Part shown: in pieces, positions 6,605 through 9,032 of the stretch
How positions within the stretch are numbered: the first letter of the stretch is position 1
Layout: each line of letters starts with the position of its first letter
Origin: Sphingobacteriaceae bacterium
Lineage (GTDB): Bacteria > Bacteroidota > Bacteroidia > B-17B0 > Aurantibacillaceae
Direction: 5' to 3'
Length of the DNA stretch: 9,032 nucleotides
Assembly (NCBI GenBank): GCA_023251695.1
Contig: JAHEYE010000074.1
Span: forward strand, 1-9,032
The notes under the pieces: generated by a model
The model's database searches: none
What the model saw: the letters and a program-made list of their open reading frames with translations, nothing else
Told to the model about the DNA's origin: nothing
Program-made: the position numbers and the translations under genes

Positions 6605-8056
6605 CTAATTAAAGTTCGCTAATCTTACCCCTACACTAAAGGGATATAACTCCGGTCCTTTATTGTGTTGGAACATTTCGTTTAAGCCATATTGGGCAAA
6701 CAGGGTCACATTTCCATAACCTACGCTGGCATAGGCATTAAACTCAAAGGGATTCAAATTGTAGCCATCATTACGGATTTGCTTATTGGTATCACCGTTT
6801 TTCACCACTATTTGTTTAGTGCGTGCTCCCAATAAATATTTACCTACAACACCAACCGAAATATGAAATGCTTTATGGGGATTAGCATTAGTATTGAAAT
6901 CCAATAATAACGGAACAGTTACATAATAAGATGTTAAACAATTTTTCTTGTAAGAGAAGGTGCCTGTCGAATCTACATTTCCCCAGGTAAATGAACTGTC
7001 GGGATTTAATTTTACCTTATTTGCAAATTGGTAGCGGTTAAAATCGAATCCTAATCCTGTGCAAAGGTTAAAGTAATTTTTTACAATGTGGATATTTTGC
7101 TGCCAGATATTTATTTGCCAGTTGAACGAACGTGAGTAATCTAATTCCATGTAATTGTATGGCTTATTGATGTAGAAATTCTGGCTCTTATCCGTAAATC
7201 CTGTTACACCCATGAAAAATCCATTCCAGTGGCGGAATTCCTCATTGATCTCGCGGATACGGTGCAAACTGTCCATTTTATTGTCGTCATCAGAAATGAT
7301 GATTTTTTTATTTCCCCAGTTAAAGCTGGTGCTGGTCGAATCTTTTCCAATAGTTTTGCTTTGAGAATCATCGGCCGCAATTTTTATAATTTGTGAAGAA
7401 GTAGAACCTTCAGCCGAAACTTCTTTTGGTTCGCCTTTGAATTTAATAGTACTGGCGCCAGTTGCGTTAGCAACTAATTTTTGTGATGCAAATACTTTTG
7501 CAGAGGATGCTCCGGAGGAAGTAACAGTTGTATTGGCTGAAATTAATTTATAGGCCTTAAGTGTTGAGGCACCACTTACATCCGCAGTAAAATTATCGGT
7601 ACTGCCACCATTCAATGTAACGTTGGAAGCACCGCTGATCGTTGCTTTTATTGTTTTGGCGTTAAGGTCGACAGCAGTAAAATAACTTGCTCCTGAAGAT
7701 TCCAGTATAAATGAATCCGTTGTAAGTTTATTATTGATCATAAAATTGGTGGCACCTGATACTGCAACCGAATTCAAACGGTTGGCATTTATTCTTATAG
7801 TTACCTGCCCTTTCATCATTCCTTTTGATTTGATGAAAAGTGTTCCGTCTACAATGCGAGTTTCAATGTTGGCTACGTCTTCGGTTTTACCGGTCACTGA
7901 TAAACTGAGTGAATCAGAGGTGTTATAGATGACGATGGGAGCGCCTGAGGCATCAATTTTTGTGAAAGTACCTAAATCAAGTTTTTCAGAGGTCTGAGCC
8001 TGACTAAACATGGATAAGGCTAAAGCTGCGGTTAAAAATATGTTTTTTGTTTTCAT
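6605..8056 (-). CDS. Secreted GIN-head (DUF2807) protein fused to a C-terminal outer-membrane beta-barrel
   Basis: The 483-residue protein starts with a clear signal peptide (MKTKNIF, hydrophobic 7-18, cleavage near SQA-Q, residues 18-21). Residues about 24-225 form a DUF2807 or head GIN domain, a beta-solenoid described as an adhesin head: ASGAP near 36-40, then SGAT/SGAS/TGAS motifs about every 20 residues from 100 to 202. A charged linker follows (about 226-275: DDSQSKTIGKDS, SDDDNKMDSLHRIREINEE). Residues about 278-483 look like a porin-type barrel of the PorT-like class, with alternating aromatic strands (FFMGVTGF, YFNLCTGLGFDFNRY, YYVTVPLLLDFN, FHISVGVVGKYLLGAR, NAYASVGYGNVTLFAQYGLN) and a terminal strand YPFSVGVRLANFN. 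The barrel probably sits in the outer membrane and displays or holds the GIN head; which side is unproven. The gene follows the anti-sigma gene by 70 bp, with an ECF-type promoter in the gap, and ends at a strong terminator. Confidence 0.92.
   Translation of the reverse strand: MKTKNIFLTAALALSMFSQAQTSEKLDLGTFTKIDASGAPIVIYNTSDSLSLSVTGKTEDVANIETRIVDGTLFIKSKGMMKGQVTIRINANRLNSVAVSGATNFMINNKLTTDSFILESSGASYFTAVDLNAKTIKATISGASNVTLNGGSTDNFTADVSGASTLKAYKLISANTTVTSSGASSAKVFASQKLVANATGASTIKFKGEPKEVSAEGSTSSQIIKIAADDSQSKTIGKDSTSTSFNWGNKKIIISDDDNKMDSLHRIREINEEFRHWNGFFMGVTGFTDKSQNFYINKPYNYMELDYSRSFNWQINIWQQNIHIVKNYFNLCTGLGFDFNRYQFANKVKLNPDSSFTWGNVDSTGTFSYKKNCLTSYYVTVPLLLDFNTNANPHKAFHISVGVVGKYLLGARTKQIVVKNGDTNKQIRNDGYNLNPFEFNAYASVGYGNVTLFAQYGLNEMFQHNKGPELYPFSVGVRLANFN
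7394..7759 (-). repeat. About 20-residue SGAS repeats in the GIN domain (protein-level)
   Basis: Within the GIN-barrel protein the motifs SGAT (100), SGAS (121), SGAS (141), SGAS (161), SGAS (181), TGAS (199) and a degenerate STSS (218) recur at intervals of 21, 20, 20, 20, 18 and 19 residues. This regular spacing fits successive rungs of a beta-solenoid with a small-residue turn in each. The DNA is diverged between copies, so these are old structural repeats and not recent tandem duplications. Confidence 0.85.
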
Positions 8057-8084
8057 GATTGTTGAGTTTTTCGTCTGTTTAAGA

Positions 8085-8115
8085 GTAAGACGTACGGCGG
8101 TTTCAAAAAGTTACA
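8085..8115 (-). promoter_or_regulatory. ECF sigma-factor type promoter upstream of the GIN-barrel gene
   Basis: On the - strand the gap between the anti-sigma and GIN-barrel genes contains TGTAAC (8115-8110), then T5, and CGTCTTAC (8092-8085). The AAC and CGTC cores are 17 nt apart. ECF promoters typically have an AAC-containing -35 box and a CGT/CGTC-type -10 box at about this distance, and the layout matches what I recall upstream of Bacteroidetes ECF-regulated genes. Transcription would start near 8079, giving a leader of about 20 nt before ATG 8056. With an ECF anti-sigma-like gene just upstream, control of the GIN-barrel gene by that sigma factor is likely. Confidence 0.6.
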
Positions 8116-8126
8116 GCTCCTATAAA

Positions 8127-9032
8127 TTAATCAGCGTTGTATTTATGATTCTCCACCTTAAAGTTGCCCATGGTTAAAACGTATTGCTCATTGTCCGATT
8201 CAACCGTTTCGGTTCCTTTGGCTTTTTTAACACCTAATTTATTTAAACCGTTAAGGGCTTTCATGGCTTTCGACCAGAAACCTTTTTTAGGAGCGTTTGA
8301 AGCTAAAACTTTTTCATCTTCATCAAATGCTTTTTCGGTAATGATGTATTGTTTGGCCGGACTCACATTTGTTGAGGCAATTTTTATAGGTTCGTTATCA
8401 GGAACATTTTCTTTAATAATAGTTGGAGTAACTTCTTTAGGGGTATTTTCTTTTGGCGTATTATTAGTCAATAAAGCTTCGTTTTCGTTTTTAGGCGCAA
8501 CTTCAACTGTATTGGAATAAGCAACCTGATTTTTATTTACGATACTCCCATTACCTTTCTCAATAGTATAAGACGGGGCAGTGGCGTTACTTCTTAAAGC
8601 AAATGTTTTAAGGGTAGAGCTTCCCTTAATCTTTTCTGAATTCAAATCTGCAGAACCTAAGCTTCCTTTAAATACAAACCATAATGCAAATAATAAAATC
8701 AAAGAAGCCGCTACTGCTAATACTTCGCGGGAGAATAACCAAAGTACTTTTGTTTCTTCTCTTTTTAATGAAACTTTATTTTCAAAGACAATGGTCTCGT
8801 CTGCCGTAATTAATGTTTTCTTGTATAGTTTTAATTCTGAAGCTAAAGTTGGGTTTAGATTACAAAGTGTTTCAATACTTTGTTTTTCTTCCGTGTTCAG
8901 TTGGTTTTCAATATAAGCCACAAATTGTTCGTCGCTTACTTTTTTAAGATTGTTTTTTCCTTCAAATGAAATAGCATCGGAATTCAACTCTACCAATTCC
9001 ATTTCATTCAAATCAATATTTAAATGCGGATG
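8127..9032 (-). CDS. ECF anti-sigma-like single-pass membrane protein, N-terminus off the window
   Basis: The frame is open to the right edge: the 7 codons upstream of TTG 9011 read HPHLNID, so that TTG and the ATG at 9002 are probably internal. The visible N-terminal part holds a duplicated motif. PHLNIDLNEMELVELNSDAI with its FEGKNNLKK tail lines up with NPTLASELKLYKKTLITADE and its tail IVFENKVSLKR. Such double helical domains (Q-L-x-EEKQSIE-type) are known in Bacteroidetes anti-sigma-like proteins encoded beside ECF sigma genes. Numbered from TTG 9011, a membrane helix follows at about 96-116. A polar, presumably periplasmic region contains a TPKE repeat (185-196) and a C-terminal segment with GFWSKAMKALNGLNKLGVKK (244-263). 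It likely holds an ECF sigma factor at the membrane; the sigma gene is expected just beyond the right edge, which cannot be seen. No canonical zinc-binding HxxxCxxC motif is visible. Confidence 0.8.
   Translation of the reverse strand, partial: HPHLNIDLNEMELVELNSDAISFEGKNNLKKVSDEQFVAYIENQLNTEEKQSIETLCNLNPTLASELKLYKKTLITADETIVFENKVSLKREETKVLWLFSREVLAVAASLILLFALWFVFKGSLGSADLNSEKIKGSSTLKTFALRSNATAPSYTIEKGNGSIVNKNQVAYSNTVEVAPKNENEALLTNNTPKENTPKEVTPTIIKENVPDNEPIKIASTNVSPAKQYIITEKAFDEDEKVLASNAPKKGFWSKAMKALNGLNKLGVKKAKGTETVESDNEQYVLTMGNFKVENHKYNAD

Noticed and set aside
7394..7759. Repetitive GIN region as a CRISPR-like or recent tandem DNA repeat
   Set aside because: Repetition is at the protein level only; the underlying DNA units differ and the reading frame is continuous.
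7734..7928. A + strand open frame of 64 codons inside the GIN region
   Set aside because: It is antisense to the SGAS repeat region and has no promoter, motif or family match.
8164..8520. A + strand open frame of 118 codons opposite the anti-sigma gene
   Set aside because: It is fully antisense to a better supported gene, shows no recognisable domain, and arises from the composition of the opposite frame.
8581..8916. A + strand open frame of 111 codons opposite the anti-sigma gene
   Set aside because: It is antisense to the anti-sigma gene, including its membrane helix, with low-complexity translation and no family resemblance.
9009..9011. TTG as the start of the anti-sigma protein
   Set aside because: The frame is open to the edge and the upstream codons (PHLNID) extend a domain repeat seen again downstream.

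Overview
The window comes from a Bacteroidota (Bacteroidetes) chromosome. It is AT-rich and carries several protein types typical of that phylum: a LysM/type 1 periplasmic-binding-protein fusion, a DUF4846 lipoprotein, a DUF2807 (head GIN) adhesin-like protein fused to a beta-barrel, and a duplicated-domain ECF anti-sigma-like membrane protein. It also has promoter-like TAnnTTTG boxes of the Bacteroidetes housekeeping type. The order below phylum cannot be fixed from this sequence. HemF is the oxygen-dependent enzyme, so the organism probably meets oxygen. I see no RNA genes, CRISPR arrays, insertion sequences or phage genes.

Left half, + strand: the 3' end of guaA (GMP synthetase; its 5' part lies off the left edge), then a secreted LysM-LysM-PBP1-like protein, then hemF. 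These three are tightly packed (22 bp gap, then a 10 bp overlap) and could be one transcript. Two further + strand genes follow, each behind a short AT-rich gap with a promoter-like box: an uncharacterised lipoprotein with a beta-barrel-like strand pattern, and a six-helix membrane protein with a cytoplasmic SpoIIE/PP2C-type phosphatase domain.

Right half, - strand, converging on the phosphatase gene with only 4 bp between the stop codons: read in its own direction, an ECF-type anti-sigma-like protein (its N-terminus is off the right edge), then a GIN-head/beta-barrel outer-membrane protein, a strong rho-independent terminator, and a DUF4846 lipoprotein.

The most informative part is 6540-9032. 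The gap between the anti-sigma gene and the GIN-barrel gene holds a good ECF-type promoter (GTAAC / 17 nt / CGTC). This suggests the envelope-stress sigma/anti-sigma pair drives the surface protein directly. Next, the GIN-barrel terminator overlaps a near-consensus housekeeping promoter for the DUF4846 gene, which looks like a switch point between two regulons. DUF4846 itself shows a conserved Cys/His/polar arrangement resembling papain-like (NlpC/P60, CHAP) hydrolases. Most products in the window act at or sense the cell envelope (LysM binding, lipoproteins, barrels, anti-sigma factor); guaA and hemF are metabolic.
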